A stretch of 64,000 bases of DNA from Pseudomonas sp. GD04019. GTDB lineage: Bacteria > Pseudomonadota > Gammaproteobacteria > Pseudomonadales > Pseudomonadaceae. This document shows positions 26,092-35,757 of the stretch, piece by piece. The stretch covers positions 1 through 64,000 of the forward strand of contig NZ_JAOEEA010000012.1 of assembly GCF_029837695.1 (NCBI RefSeq). Reading direction: 5' to 3'. Made by a program: the position numbers and the translations under genes. Position 1 is the stretch's first letter. Every line of letters begins with the position of its first letter. The notes below the pieces were generated by a model that did no database searches, had not been told where the DNA came from, and worked only from the letters and a program-made list of their open reading frames with translations.

Positions 26092-27450
26092 ATGAAATTC
26101 GTGCATACCGTACTGGCCGCATCCCTCACCCTGGCCATCGTCGGTCAGGCCAGCGCCGCCGTTTCCGCCGACGAGGCGGCCAAGCTCGGCACCAGCCTGA
26201 CCCTGGTCGGCGCCGAAATCGCCGGCAACGCCGATGGCTCGATTCCCGCGTACGAAGGTGGCCTGACCCAGGCCCCGGCCAGCTTCAAGGCCGGGGACAG
26301 CGTGCGTCCCGATCCCTTCGCCGGCGAGAAGCCGCTGCTGGTGATCGACGGCAAGAATGTCGAGCAGTACAAGGATCAGCTCAGCGCCACCACGGTGGAA
26401 CTGGCCAAGCGCTTCCCCAGTTTCCGCGTCGAACTGTTCCCCACCCATCGCTCCGTGGCCATGCCCCAGGCGGTACTGGACAACAGCCTGAAGAACGCCA
26501 CCGGTGCCAAGGCGCTGGAGGGTGGCCAGGCCATCGACAACGTGTTGCCCGGCGTGCCGTTCCCGATCCCGCAGTCGGGCGCCGAAGCCATGTGGAACTT
26601 CCTGCTGCGCTACCAGGGCGTGACCATCAACTCCAAGTACGACTCGTGGAACGTCGACGCCGCCGGCGTGGCCAGCCTGGCCACCACCGGCCAGGCCTAC
26701 ATCAGCTACCCGATCTACCAGGACATGAACAAGCCCATCGGGGCGACCGACACCTACTACCAGATGAAGCTGTACTACACCGGCCCGGCGCGCCGCGCCG
26801 GCGAGGCGATCATGCTGCGCGACGCCGCCAACCCGCTGGAGCAGCCACGCCGCGCCTGGCAGTACCTGCCGGGTGTGCGCCGGGTGAAGCTGGCGCCGAG
26901 CCTGGCCTACGACACGCCCAACCCGGGTACCGCCGGTGCCGGCACCTACGATGACGTGTTCGTGTTCAACGGTGCGCTGGACCGCTTCGACTGGAAGCTG
27001 GTGGGCAAGCAGGAAATGATCGTGCCGTACAACACCTACCGCCTGACCTACGCCCCCGAGGCCAAGGCCATCACCACCGCCAACCACGTGGCGCCGGAGT
27101 TGGTGCGCTGGGAGAAGCACCGCGTCTGGGTGGTCGAGGGCACCCTCAAGCAGGGCGCGCGCCACATTTACGCCAAGCGCCGCTTCTACCTCGACGAGGA
27201 CAGCTGGGTGGCCCTGGCCTCGGACCAGTACGACGCCCGTGGCCAGCTCTATCGCGGCTCCTTCGCCTTCCTCAGCCAGAGCTACGACAAGACCGTGCCG
27301 GACTCCACGCCATTCATGATCTACGACCTGGTCGGCGGCACCTACAACATCAACGGCGTGGTCGGCCCGTACGGCGGCATCCGCTACATCGATGCCCTGG
27401 CCAAGGCGCAATGGGCGCCGGAGTCGCTGGCGGGTGCCGGTATCCGCTGA
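26092..27450 (+). CDS. DUF1329 periplasmic protein
   Basis: The 452-residue product has a clear signal peptide (about 23 residues, ending QASA) and the DUF1329 pattern: ADEAAKLGTSLTLVGAEIAGNADGSIPAYEGGL at the mature N-terminus, PYNTYRLTYAP in the middle, and HRVWVVEGTLKQGARHIYAKRRFYLDEDSW. DUF1329 has a LolA/LolB-like fold in known relatives, consistent with carrying lipid-like molecules across the periplasm. It follows DUF1302 by 38 bp. The ATG is set by the GGAGA sequence and the signal peptide. Confidence 0.88.
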   Translation: MKFVHTVLAASLTLAIVGQASAAVSADEAAKLGTSLTLVGAEIAGNADGSIPAYEGGLTQAPASFKAGDSVRPDPFAGEKPLLVIDGKNVEQYKDQLSATTVELAKRFPSFRVELFPTHRSVAMPQAVLDNSLKNATGAKALEGGQAIDNVLPGVPFPIPQSGAEAMWNFLLRYQGVTINSKYDSWNVDAAGVASLATTGQAYISYPIYQDMNKPIGATDTYYQMKLYYTGPARRAGEAIMLRDAANPLEQPRRAWQYLPGVRRVKLAPSLAYDTPNPGTAGAGTYDDVFVFNGALDRFDWKLVGKQEMIVPYNTYRLTYAPEAKAITTANHVAPELVRWEKHRVWVVEGTLKQGARHIYAKRRFYLDEDSWVALASDQYDARGQLYRGSFAFLSQSYDKTVPDSTPFMIYDLVGGTYNINGVVGPYGGIRYIDALAKAQWAPESLAGAGIR

Positions 27451-27612
27451 GTTTCGGGTCGCAAACCCCGCCATCCGTGCCGCCCGGTCCCCCTGGGCAG
27501 AACGTCAGCCGTCCGGAATCCGGGGGCCGGCGTGGCACGGCGGGGCATTGATCCGGCGCCGCCGGGCATGGCACCCGTGCCCGCGGCGCAACCTTATATG
27601 CCGAGATTGACC

Positions 27613-28683
27613 ATGAGTGATTTCTACCGAGTCCTGCTTCCCCTGCTGGGCCTGCTGCTGGGTGTGCTGCCCGGCGCTGTCCGTGGCGAGTTCATCGACG
27701 TGCTGGATCTGCCGGCGCGCCACAGTCCACTGGCGGAGCGGGCACCGCTGAACGACGTCGCCCGCACGGGTGACAGTCTGGTCGCGGTGGGCCAGCGTGG
27801 CCACATCCTGTATTCCGACTACACCGGCGGCCACTGGCAGCAGGCCCGGGTGCCGGTGAGCAGCGACCTCACCGCCGTGTATTTTCCCACCCGGGCGAGC
27901 GGCTGGGCGGTGGGCCACGACGGCGTTGTCCTGCACAGCGCGGACGCTGGCGGCAGCTGGAGCAAGCAGCTCGACGGGCGCCAGATCGGCGCCCTGATGC
28001 AGCGGCACTACGCGGCGCTGGCCGCCGCCGAGCCGGCCAGCGAGGAGTGGTCGCTGCGCCTGGCCGAGGCCCAGCGGATGGTCGAGGAGGGCGCCGACAA
28101 GGCGCTGCTCGACGTGTGGTTCGCCGATGAGCGTCTCGGCTACGCGGTGGGCGTGTTCGGCCTGATCCTGCGCACCGACGACGGCGGCCAGCACTGGCGC
28201 CCCTTCGGAGAGCGCACCGACAACCCCCAGGGCCTGCACCTGAATGCCATCGGCGCGGTCGACGGCGTGCCCTACATCGCCGGCGAGCAGGGCCTGCTGC
28301 TGCGCTGGAACGCCGAGCGGCAGCGCTTCGTCGCCCTGCAGATTCCCTACGCCGGCAGCCTGTTCGGCGTCATCGGCCTGGACAACGAGTTGCTGGTCTA
28401 CGGCCTGCGCGGCCACATCCTGCGCAGCGCCGACGGCGGCGCCAGCTGGAGCGCTCTGGACAGCGGCGTGCAGAGCAGTATCACGGCCGCCGCCTGGGAC
28501 GGCTCCCGGCGCATTCACCTGTTCAGCCAGGCCGGCCACGTGCTGCGCCTGTTGCCCCAAGGCCACAGCCTGGAAGTGTTGCCGCAGAGCGTGATGGCGC
28601 CGATTGCCGCTGCCGATTTCGCCGCCGACGACAGCCTGGTGCTGGTCGGCAATCGCGGTGCGCGCAGCCAGCGCCTGCCATAA
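27613..28683 (+). CDS. YCF48-like beta-propeller protein
   Basis: The 356-residue product has a signal peptide (about residues 5-24) and several YCF48/BNR-type blades with the pattern GxxGxILxSxDGGxxW: GHDGVVLHSADAGGSW, GVFGLILRTDDGGQHW, GEQGLLLRWN and GLRGHILRSADGGASW. A periplasmic adaptor for the neighbouring RND transporter is commonly assumed. In-frame methionines lie upstream at 27598 and 27568, but MSDFYRVLLPLLGL begins a normal signal sequence. The stop is 21 bp before the RND start. It is part of the operon started at 24149. Confidence 0.82.
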   Translation: MSDFYRVLLPLLGLLLGVLPGAVRGEFIDVLDLPARHSPLAERAPLNDVARTGDSLVAVGQRGHILYSDYTGGHWQQARVPVSSDLTAVYFPTRASGWAVGHDGVVLHSADAGGSWSKQLDGRQIGALMQRHYAALAAAEPASEEWSLRLAEAQRMVEEGADKALLDVWFADERLGYAVGVFGLILRTDDGGQHWRPFGERTDNPQGLHLNAIGAVDGVPYIAGEQGLLLRWNAERQRFVALQIPYAGSLFGVIGLDNELLVYGLRGHILRSADGGASWSALDSGVQSSITAAAWDGSRRIHLFSQAGHVLRLLPQGHSLEVLPQSVMAPIAAADFAADDSLVLVGNRGARSQRLP

Positions 28684-28704
28684 CGAGGTCAACGAGAAAC
28701 CATC

Positions 28705-31218
28705 ATGGGCAACATCAAACAAGACAGCATGCCGGTGATCCGCGACCTGCGCGATTTCGACCGCCACAGCGGGCATTTCCTCGAACGTCTGCTGTTCAAC
28801 CACCGGCCCTGGTTCGTCGCGATCATCGCCATGCTCTCCGTGCTGCTCGGCTACATGGCGCTGACCCGCCTGGAACTGCGGCCGAGCTTCGAGAAGATGC
28901 TGCCGCAGAGCCAGCCCTACATCCGCAACTTCCTCGACAACCGCGACCAGCTGCGCGGCCTGGGCAACTCGGTGCGGGTGGTGGTGGAGAACCGTGACGG
29001 CGACGTCTTCGACCCGGCCTACCTGGCCGTGCTCAAGCAGGTCAACGACGAGCTGTTCCTCACCCCGGGCGTGGACCGCGCCTGGCTGCGTTCGCTGTGG
29101 GCGCCCAGCGTGCGCTGGACCGAGGTGACCGAGGAGGGCTTCCAGGGCGGCGCGGTGATGCCCGATGGCTATGACGGCAGCCCGTCGAACATCGAGCAGC
29201 TGCGGCAGAACATCGGCCGCGCCGGCATCGTCGGCAGCCTGGTGGCCAACGACTTCAAGTCGAGCATGCTGGTGGTGCCGCTGCTCGACAAGGATTCGGC
29301 CACCGGCCACGGCATCGACTACTACGCCTTCGCCAAGACCCTCGAGCAGCTGCGCAGCAAGGTCGAAGGCCTGAATGCCGACGCCAGCGGGGAGGGCCCC
29401 TACAAGCTGCGGGTGATCGGTTTCGCCAAGCTGGTCGGCGACCTGATCGACGGCCTGCTGCAGGTCATGGCGTTCTTCGCCCTGGCGGTGGTCGCCGCCT
29501 TCGCCATCATCCTGCTGTACACCCGCTGCCTGCGCAGCACCCTGCTGGTGATCGGCTGCTCGCTGTTGGCGGTGGTCTGGCAGCTGGGCATCGTCGCCTG
29601 GCTGGGCTACAGCATCGACCCCTATTCGGTGCTGGTGCCATTCCTGATCTTCGCCATCGGCGTGTCCCACGCGGCGCAGAAGATGAACGGCATCATGCAG
29701 GACATCGCCCGCGGCACCCACAAGCTGATCGCCGCGCGCTGCACCTTCCGCCGCCTGTTCGTCGCCGGCGTCACCGCGCTGCTGGCCGACGCGGTGGGCT
29801 TCGCCGTGCTGATGCTGATCGACATCCCGGTGATCCAGGACCTGGCCATCGCCGCCAGCATCGGCGTGGCCGTGCTGGTGTTCACCAGCCTGCTGCTGAT
29901 GCCGGTGGCGCTGTCCTATGTCGGCGTTGGCGCCAAGGCCGCCGAGCGCGCCCTGCGCATCGACGACCAGGGCAAGCAGCACCGGGGCTTCGGCCGCATC
30001 TGGGACTGCCTGAACCGCTTCACCACGCCCAGGTGGGCCACCGGCACCGTGCTGCTGGCGGCGCTGCTCGGCATCGGCGGCTTCGCCTTCAGTCTGCAGC
30101 TGAAGATCGGCGACCTCGACCGCGGCGCCCCCGAGCTGCGCGCCGACTCGCGCTACAACCTGGACAACGCCTACATCACCGGCCACTACGCGCTGTCCAG
30201 CGACCTGTTCGCGGTGATGATCAAGACCGGCCCCGAGGGCTGCCTGAACTACCGCACCCTGGTCCTGGCCGACCGCCTGGCCTGGGAGCTGCAGCAGCAT
30301 CCGGGCGTGCAGACCACCGTGTCGCTGGTCAACGCGGTGCGCCAGATCACCGCCGGCTCCTTCGAGGGCAACCCGAAGATGGCCAGCATCCAGCGTAATC
30401 AGGACGTGCTCAACTACGCCGCCCAGCAGGCCTCGGTGAACGCGCCCGAGCTGTTCAACACGCAGTGCTCGCTGATGCCGGTGATCGCCTTCCTCAAGGA
30501 CCACAAGGCCGAGACTCTGGACGGCGTGGTGGCCATCGCCGAACGCTTTGCCAAAGACAACAGCACCGAGGATCGCCAGTTCCTCCTCGCCGCCGGTTCG
30601 GCCGGCATCGAAGCAGCGACCAATCTCGTGGTGCGCGAGGCCAACCGCAGCATGCTGCTGTACGTGTACCTGGCGGTGGCGGTGTTCTGCCTGATCACTT
30701 TCCGCAGCTGGCGCGCCATGCTGGTGGCGCTGCTGCCGCTGGTGCTCACCTCGGTGCTGTGCGAGGCGCTGATGGTGGCCATGGGCATCGGCGTGAAGGT
30801 GGCGACCCTGCCGGTGATCGCCCTCGGCGTGGGCATCGGCGTGGACTACGCGCTGTACCTGCTCAGCGTGCAGCTGCACTACCAGCGCCAGGGCCGCAGC
30901 CTGGGCGACGCCTACCGCAGCGCGGTGGCCTTCACCGGGCGGGTGGTGGCGCTGGTCGGCATCACCCTGGCTGCCGGCGTGGTGTGCTGGGCCTGGTCGC
31001 CGATCAAGTTCCAGGCCGACATGGGCATCCTGCTGACCTTCATGCTGCTGTGGAACATGCTCGGCGCGCTGGTGCTGATTCCCGCGCTGTCGCACTTCCT
31101 GCTGCGCAATGTCGGCCAGGGCAAGCGCGGCTCGATCATCGGCTGGCCGTTCGGCAAGGGGCCGCAGCGCAAGCGTGCCGAGTTGCAGGAACAGCTGCGC
31201 CGGGTCGCCGGGCGCTAG
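28705..31218 (+). CDS. RND/MMPL-superfamily transporter
   Basis: The 837-residue protein has the two-fold MMPL layout: one helix (about 35-55), a periplasmic loop, five helices with a sterol-sensing-like block, then a helix (near 445), a second loop and five more helices. The GVGIGVDYALYLLSVQ segment (near 710-725) is the conserved helix-10 type block. Such RND proteins of DUF1302/DUF1329 operons are thought to move hydrophobic compounds between inner and outer membrane. It follows the YCF48-like gene by 21 bp and precedes SulP by 6 bp. Confidence 0.88.
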   Translation: MGNIKQDSMPVIRDLRDFDRHSGHFLERLLFNHRPWFVAIIAMLSVLLGYMALTRLELRPSFEKMLPQSQPYIRNFLDNRDQLRGLGNSVRVVVENRDGDVFDPAYLAVLKQVNDELFLTPGVDRAWLRSLWAPSVRWTEVTEEGFQGGAVMPDGYDGSPSNIEQLRQNIGRAGIVGSLVANDFKSSMLVVPLLDKDSATGHGIDYYAFAKTLEQLRSKVEGLNADASGEGPYKLRVIGFAKLVGDLIDGLLQVMAFFALAVVAAFAIILLYTRCLRSTLLVIGCSLLAVVWQLGIVAWLGYSIDPYSVLVPFLIFAIGVSHAAQKMNGIMQDIARGTHKLIAARCTFRRLFVAGVTALLADAVGFAVLMLIDIPVIQDLAIAASIGVAVLVFTSLLLMPVALSYVGVGAKAAERALRIDDQGKQHRGFGRIWDCLNRFTTPRWATGTVLLAALLGIGGFAFSLQLKIGDLDRGAPELRADSRYNLDNAYITGHYALSSDLFAVMIKTGPEGCLNYRTLVLADRLAWELQQHPGVQTTVSLVNAVRQITAGSFEGNPKMASIQRNQDVLNYAAQQASVNAPELFNTQCSLMPVIAFLKDHKAETLDGVVAIAERFAKDNSTEDRQFLLAAGSAGIEAATNLVVREANRSMLLYVYLAVAVFCLITFRSWRAMLVALLPLVLTSVLCEALMVAMGIGVKVATLPVIALGVGIGVDYALYLLSVQLHYQRQGRSLGDAYRSAVAFTGRVVALVGITLAAGVVCWAWSPIKFQADMGILLTFMLLWNMLGALVLIPALSHFLLRNVGQGKRGSIIGWPFGKGPQRKRAELQEQLRRVAGR

Positions 31219-31224
31219 CGCGAC

Positions 31225-32826
31225 ATGCTCGACTGGCTCAAGGGTTACCGCCGCGAGATGCTCGGCGGTGACCTCGGCGCCGGCCTGGTGGTGGCGCTGA
31301 TGCTGCTGCCTCAGGGCATGGCCTACGCCATGGTCGCGGGCCTGCCGCCGGTGCTCGGGCTGTACGCCAGCATCGTGCCGGCCCTGGCCTACGCCCTGGT
31401 CGGCAGCAGCACCACGCTGTCGGTGGGCCCCATGGCGCTGACCTCGCTGGTGACCGCCACGGCCCTGGCCGAACTGCAGACGACCAGCACGCTCGGCGCC
31501 CCCGTGCTGGCCGCCCAGCTGGCGCTGCTCAGTGGCGCCGTGCTGGTGCTCTGCGCGCTGCTGCGCCTGGGTTTTCTCTGCTCATTGCTCAGTGCTCCGG
31601 TGCTGGGTGGCTTCACCGCCGGCGCCGCGTTGCTGGTGGCGGCGGGGCAGGTCGAGACGCTGCTCGGCGCGCCAGCGGCCTGGCCCTCGGCCGCACTGGG
31701 CCTGGGCACATTGCTCGCGCTGTACGCCGCGCGCCGCTGCCTGCCGGTGGTGCTGGCGCGTCTGGCGCCGGCACTGTTGTTGGCGCTCGCCACCCTGCTG
31801 GTGGCCCTCGGTGAGCTGGATCAGGCCGGGGTGCCGGTGCTGGGCGGACTGCCCGAGGGCCTGCCGTCGCTGGGGATCAGCCTGCAGCCCGGGCTGTGGT
31901 CCGAACTGCTGCCGTCGGCGCTGCTGCTGGCCTTCGTGGTGTTCGTTTCCGGCCATTCCTCGGCGCGCATGCTGGCGCAACGGCGCGGCGAGCGCATCGA
32001 CGATGGCCGCGAACTGCTCGGCCAGGGCCTGGCCAACCTGGCCAGCGCGCTGACCGCGGGGCTGCCGGTGAGCGGCGGGCTGTCGCGCTCGGCGCTCAAC
32101 CATGCCGCCGGCGCGCGTAGCCAGCTGGCCGGCGTGGTCACCGCATTGCTGCTGGCGCTGGCCCTGCTCCTGCCCACCGGTTGGCTGAGCCTGCTGCCGC
32201 TGCCGGCCCTGGCCGCGACCATCCTCTACGCGGTGCTCGGCATGCTCGATCTCGACGGCCTGCGCCGGGCCTGGTGCTTCGACCGCGGGGAGGCCGGCGT
32301 ATGGCTGGCCACCGCCGCCAGCGTGCTGTGGCTGGGCGTGGAGCAGGGTGTGCTGGTCGGTGTGCTGCTGTCGCTCGGCGGCCACCTGGCCCGCAATGCC
32401 CGGCCGCACATCGCCGTACTCGGGCGCATGGCCGACGGCGAGACCTTCCGCAATGTGCGCCGCCATGCGGTAGAAACCCGGCCGCACCTGCTGTTGCTGC
32501 GGGTCGACAGCAGCCTGTTCTTCGGCAACGCGGCGGCCGTGGGCGCGCGCATCGAGGATCTGGTGAGGGCCGAGACACGGGAGCTGGTGCTCGACATGTC
32601 CGCGGTCAACAGCATGGATTTCTCCGCTCTGGCCGCCCTCGGCGAGTTGAGCCGCAGCCTGGCCGCCCGCGGCGTGCGCCTGCACCTGTCGGCCATCAAA
32701 GGGCCGGTGATGGATCGCCTGCGCCGGGCCAGCCTGGAGCGCGAGATCGGTGGCCAGCTGTTCGAGACCACCGGCCAGGCCTACCGGCGACTGTGCGAGG
32801 CCGAGAGGGAACCTCTGGCGGTCTGA
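31225..32826 (+). CDS. SulP-family anion transporter with STAS domain
   Basis: The 533-residue protein has about 12 hydrophobic segments (from LVVALMLLPQGMAYAMVAGLPP at the start, the SulP signature) and a C-terminal STAS domain (about 420-525) with the block RELVLDMSAVNSMDFSALAALGEL that includes the conserved serine/aspartate loop. SulP proteins take up sulfate, bicarbonate or dicarboxylates. It starts six bases after the RND stop, so it is probably the last gene of the operon. Whether it carries sulfate here is not proven by sequence. Confidence 0.87.
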   Translation: MLDWLKGYRREMLGGDLGAGLVVALMLLPQGMAYAMVAGLPPVLGLYASIVPALAYALVGSSTTLSVGPMALTSLVTATALAELQTTSTLGAPVLAAQLALLSGAVLVLCALLRLGFLCSLLSAPVLGGFTAGAALLVAAGQVETLLGAPAAWPSAALGLGTLLALYAARRCLPVVLARLAPALLLALATLLVALGELDQAGVPVLGGLPEGLPSLGISLQPGLWSELLPSALLLAFVVFVSGHSSARMLAQRRGERIDDGRELLGQGLANLASALTAGLPVSGGLSRSALNHAAGARSQLAGVVTALLLALALLLPTGWLSLLPLPALAATILYAVLGMLDLDGLRRAWCFDRGEAGVWLATAASVLWLGVEQGVLVGVLLSLGGHLARNARPHIAVLGRMADGETFRNVRRHAVETRPHLLLLRVDSSLFFGNAAAVGARIEDLVRAETRELVLDMSAVNSMDFSALAALGELSRSLAARGVRLHLSAIKGPVMDRLRRASLEREIGGQLFETTGQAYRRLCEAEREPLAV

Positions 32827-32908
32827 GCGTCAAATGGCCGCCTCGACAGAATTTTCACCTGTCGGCGCGGACAATTTTCGCCCTCATCAACAGCGGACTC
32901 CATTCGTC

Positions 32909-34978
32909 ATGCCTTCAGTGGACGCCTCCCGTTCCCCTGCGCAACCCCTCGCGCCCCTGCCGCCCACTGTGGCCGGCCACCTGCTCTTCACCCTCGCCAG
33001 TGCCCTGGTGCTGATGCTGATGTATTCGGCGCTGCGCCTGGCGCTGCTGCACCACAACAGCGAGCTGATCGCCGATGTCAGCCGTGGCGACCTGTTCGAG
33101 GCCTTCTTCAACGGCCTGCGCTTCGACCTGCGGGTGGTGGTGTACGCCGTGGCGCCGCTGCTGTTGTCGCTGCTCAGCCCGCGCGCCATGGCGGCGCGCA
33201 ATGCCCACGTGGTGTGGCTGACGCTGGTCGCCAGCCTGACCCTGCTGCTCGGCGTGGTGGAGATGGACTTCTACCGCGAGTTCCACCAGCGCTTGAACAG
33301 CCTGGTGTTCCAGTACCTGGAGGAGGACCTGGCTACCGTGTCGAGCATGCTCTGGCACGGCTTCCCGGTGGGCCGCTACCTGCTGGCCTGGGCCCTGGCG
33401 ACGCTGGCGCTGGGCATGCTGTTCCACTGGCTGGAGGGCGCCACCCGGCCGCGCCGGGCCAAGCCGGCGCTGGCCTGGTACTGGCGCCTCGGCGTGTTCT
33501 TCCTGTGCCTGTTGCTGGCGGTGATCTGCGCCCGCGGCACCCTCAAGCAGGGGCCGCCGCTGCGCTGGGGCGATGCCTTCACCACCGATTCGATGTTCGC
33601 CAACCACCTGGGTTTGAATGGTGTGCTGACGTTGGTCGATGCCGCCGAGAACAGCTTCTCCAGCCACCGCGACAACGCCTGGAAGGCCACCATGCCCGAT
33701 GCCGAGGCGCTCGCCGTGGTACGCCAGATGCTGCTCGGCGAGCAGGACGTGCTGGTGGACGAGGACAGCGCCGCGATCCGCCGCGACTCCACGCCGCTGG
33801 CGGCAGGCACGCTGCCGATCAAGCACGTGGTGGTGATTCTGATGGAGAGCTTCGCTGGGCGCTGGGTCGGCGCGCTGGGCAGCGACGCCGGCATCACCCC
33901 GAACTTCGACCGCCTGAGTCGGGAGGGGCTGCTGTTCACCCGCTTCTTCTCCAACGGCACCCACACCCACCAGGGCATGTTTGCCACCATGGCGTGCTTC
34001 CCCAACCTGCCGAGCTTCGAGTACCTGATGCGCACGCCGGAAGGCAGCCACCAGTTCTCCGGCCTGCCGCAGCAGCTCGGCGCGCGCGGCTACGACGACC
34101 TGTACGTGTACAACGGCAACTTCCAGTGGGACAACCAGTCCGGGTTCTTCAGCAACCAGGGCATGCGCAACTTCATTGGCCGCGAGGACTTCGTCGACCC
34201 GGTGTTCATCGACCCGACCTGGGGCGTGTCCGACCAGGACATGTTCGACCGCGCCGCCGTGGAGCTGAACAAATTGGACCCTGCCAAGCCGTTCTATGCG
34301 CTGCTGCAGACCCTGTCCAACCACACGCCGTACGCACTGCCGGAGCAGTTGCCGATGCCGCCGGTGACCGACCGCGGCTCGCTCAACCAGCACCTCACCG
34401 CCATGCGTTACTCGGACTGGGCGCTGGGGCAGTTCTTCGACAAGGCGAAGCAGGCGCCGTACTACAAGGACACCCTGTTCGTGATCGTCGGCGACCACGG
34501 CTTCGGCAGCCCGGAGCAGCTCACCGAGATGGACCTGTTCCGCCACAACGTGCCGCTGCTGCTGCTCGCGCCGGGCATCCAGGACAAGTTCGGCGCGCGC
34601 CGCGACACGGTCGGCACGCAGATCGACGTGGTGCCGACCATCATGGCTCGTCTGGGCGGCAAGACCCGCCAGCAGTGCTGGGGCCGCGACCTGCTCGGCC
34701 TGCCCGAGGGCGACCAGGGCATCGGCGTGATCAAGCCGTCCGGCAGCGACCAGACGGTGGCCATCGTCAGCGGCGAGAAGATCCTGGTGCAGCCCAAGGA
34801 CCTGCCGGCCAAGCTGTATCGCTATGACCTCGGCGCGCGCAAGGCGCAGGTGGTGCAGGGCGATGCCCAGCAGCCGGAGCTGCAGAAACGCCTGGAGGCC
34901 TTCCTGCAGGTGGCGACCCAGAGCCTGCTGCGCAACACCGCCGGCGTCACCGACGCCGCCGGCAAGGACTCGCGCTAG
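32909..34978 (+). CDS. LTA-synthase-family membrane sulfatase/phosphoglycerol transferase
   Basis: The 689-residue protein has about five N-terminal membrane helices (to residue about 210) and a large periplasmic alkaline-phosphatase-like domain: VVVILMESFAGRWVGALG with the metal-binding glutamate (about 307-324), the NGTHTHQG block holding the nucleophilic threonine, and VGDHGFGSPEQLTE with metal-binding Asp/His. Relatives such as LtaS/OpgB transfer phosphoglycerol or hydrolyse sulfate esters. The ATG at 32909 follows the SulP gene by 82 bp; a separate promoter is likely. Its stop abuts the stop of the convergent GST gene with no intervening base. Confidence 0.87.
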   Translation: MPSVDASRSPAQPLAPLPPTVAGHLLFTLASALVLMLMYSALRLALLHHNSELIADVSRGDLFEAFFNGLRFDLRVVVYAVAPLLLSLLSPRAMAARNAHVVWLTLVASLTLLLGVVEMDFYREFHQRLNSLVFQYLEEDLATVSSMLWHGFPVGRYLLAWALATLALGMLFHWLEGATRPRRAKPALAWYWRLGVFFLCLLLAVICARGTLKQGPPLRWGDAFTTDSMFANHLGLNGVLTLVDAAENSFSSHRDNAWKATMPDAEALAVVRQMLLGEQDVLVDEDSAAIRRDSTPLAAGTLPIKHVVVILMESFAGRWVGALGSDAGITPNFDRLSREGLLFTRFFSNGTHTHQGMFATMACFPNLPSFEYLMRTPEGSHQFSGLPQQLGARGYDDLYVYNGNFQWDNQSGFFSNQGMRNFIGREDFVDPVFIDPTWGVSDQDMFDRAAVELNKLDPAKPFYALLQTLSNHTPYALPEQLPMPPVTDRGSLNQHLTAMRYSDWALGQFFDKAKQAPYYKDTLFVIVGDHGFGSPEQLTEMDLFRHNVPLLLLAPGIQDKFGARRDTVGTQIDVVPTIMARLGGKTRQQCWGRDLLGLPEGDQGIGVIKPSGSDQTVAIVSGEKILVQPKDLPAKLYRYDLGARKAQVVQGDAQQPELQKRLEAFLQVATQSLLRNTAGVTDAAGKDSR

Positions 34979-35671
34979 CTAGAGCGCTTCCAGCCGCGGA
35001 CGCAGCTCCTCCAGGCTGACGTGGCGGCCCATGTGCTCGCCTCGCTCGATGGCCCAGGCATGCCGCACGGCCGGGTCGTCGGCCAGGCGACCCAGATAGG
35101 CGTGCAGGTTGGGGTAGTCGCGCTGCAGGTCGAACAGGTGGTGGTATTGCACCCAGCGGCCGAGGCCGGCCAGGTAGGCATCGGCCAGGCTGCGCCGCTC
35201 GCCCAGCAGCCACTGCTTGCCAGTCAAGAGCCGCTCCAGGTGGGCGCAGGTCATGGCCACGTCGGCACCGCCCAGGCGGCGCAGCAACTGCTGTTCGGCT
35301 TCGCCCAGGTCCGCCAGCTCGTAGGCCTTCCACAGCGGGATGAAGGCGGCGAAGAAGTCGGTATTGAGGAAGGCCAGGGTCTGCACCAGGCGGTCGTACT
35401 GGGCGGTGCCCGGGGCGATGCCGATGCCGCTCTCCAGGCCGCGGCCGTTGAGGTGTAGCAGGATGGCCAGGCTTTCGGTCAATACGCGGTCGTCTTCGAG
35501 CAACAGGGCGGGCGTCTGCAGCAGCGGATTGACCTTGGTGTAGAGCCGGTCCCAGGGCTGCTCCAGCATCTCCACGCGATTGAGCAGGTAGGGTTGGCCG
35601 AGCCATTCGAGGGCGACCAGGGAGCCGAACGAGCAGCCTTGGGGAACACCGTAGAAGAGGATGGGGTGCAT
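34979..35671 (-). CDS. Glutathione S-transferase family protein
   Basis: A 230-residue two-domain GST: thioredoxin-like N-terminus beginning with HPILFYGVPQGCSFGSLVALEWL, with LLEDDRVLTESLAILLHL in place of the usual glutathione gamma-Glu-binding loop, then an all-helical C-terminal domain with LLGERRSLADAYLAG. AAGGAAAC precedes the ATG at 35671. It is divergent from a YafY-type regulator with an inverted repeat between them and is likely its target. Substrate unknown. Confidence 0.88.
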   Translation of the reverse strand: MHPILFYGVPQGCSFGSLVALEWLGQPYLLNRVEMLEQPWDRLYTKVNPLLQTPALLLEDDRVLTESLAILLHLNGRGLESGIGIAPGTAQYDRLVQTLAFLNTDFFAAFIPLWKAYELADLGEAEQQLLRRLGGADVAMTCAHLERLLTGKQWLLGERRSLADAYLAGLGRWVQYHHLFDLQRDYPNLHAYLGRLADDPAVRHAWAIERGEHMGRHVSLEELRPRLEAL

Positions 35672-35722
35672 GCTTGTTTCCTTGTGCGGGTGGGTGTGGA
35701 GACAAGCTAGGGCTTAATCAGG

Positions 35723-35742
35723 CTATATTCCGTCCTATATAG
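35723..35742. promoter_or_regulatory. Inverted-repeat operator between the GST gene and yafY-type gene
   Basis: CTATAT and ATATAG (6-bp half-sites, 8-bp centre) form a palindrome in an AT-rich patch between the divergent starts at 35671 and 35758. It overlaps likely -10 sequences on both strands. The adjacent HTH regulator is the natural ligand. Confidence 0.55.
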
Positions 35743-35757
35743 ATTCGGGAGTTCACC

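Noticed and set aside
27505..31095. A 1196-residue open frame on the minus strand, opposite the YCF48-like and RND genes
   Set aside because: It is rich in His, Gln, Gly and Ala without any recognisable motif, and lies fully opposite well-supported genes. Long open antisense frames are expected in high-GC DNA.
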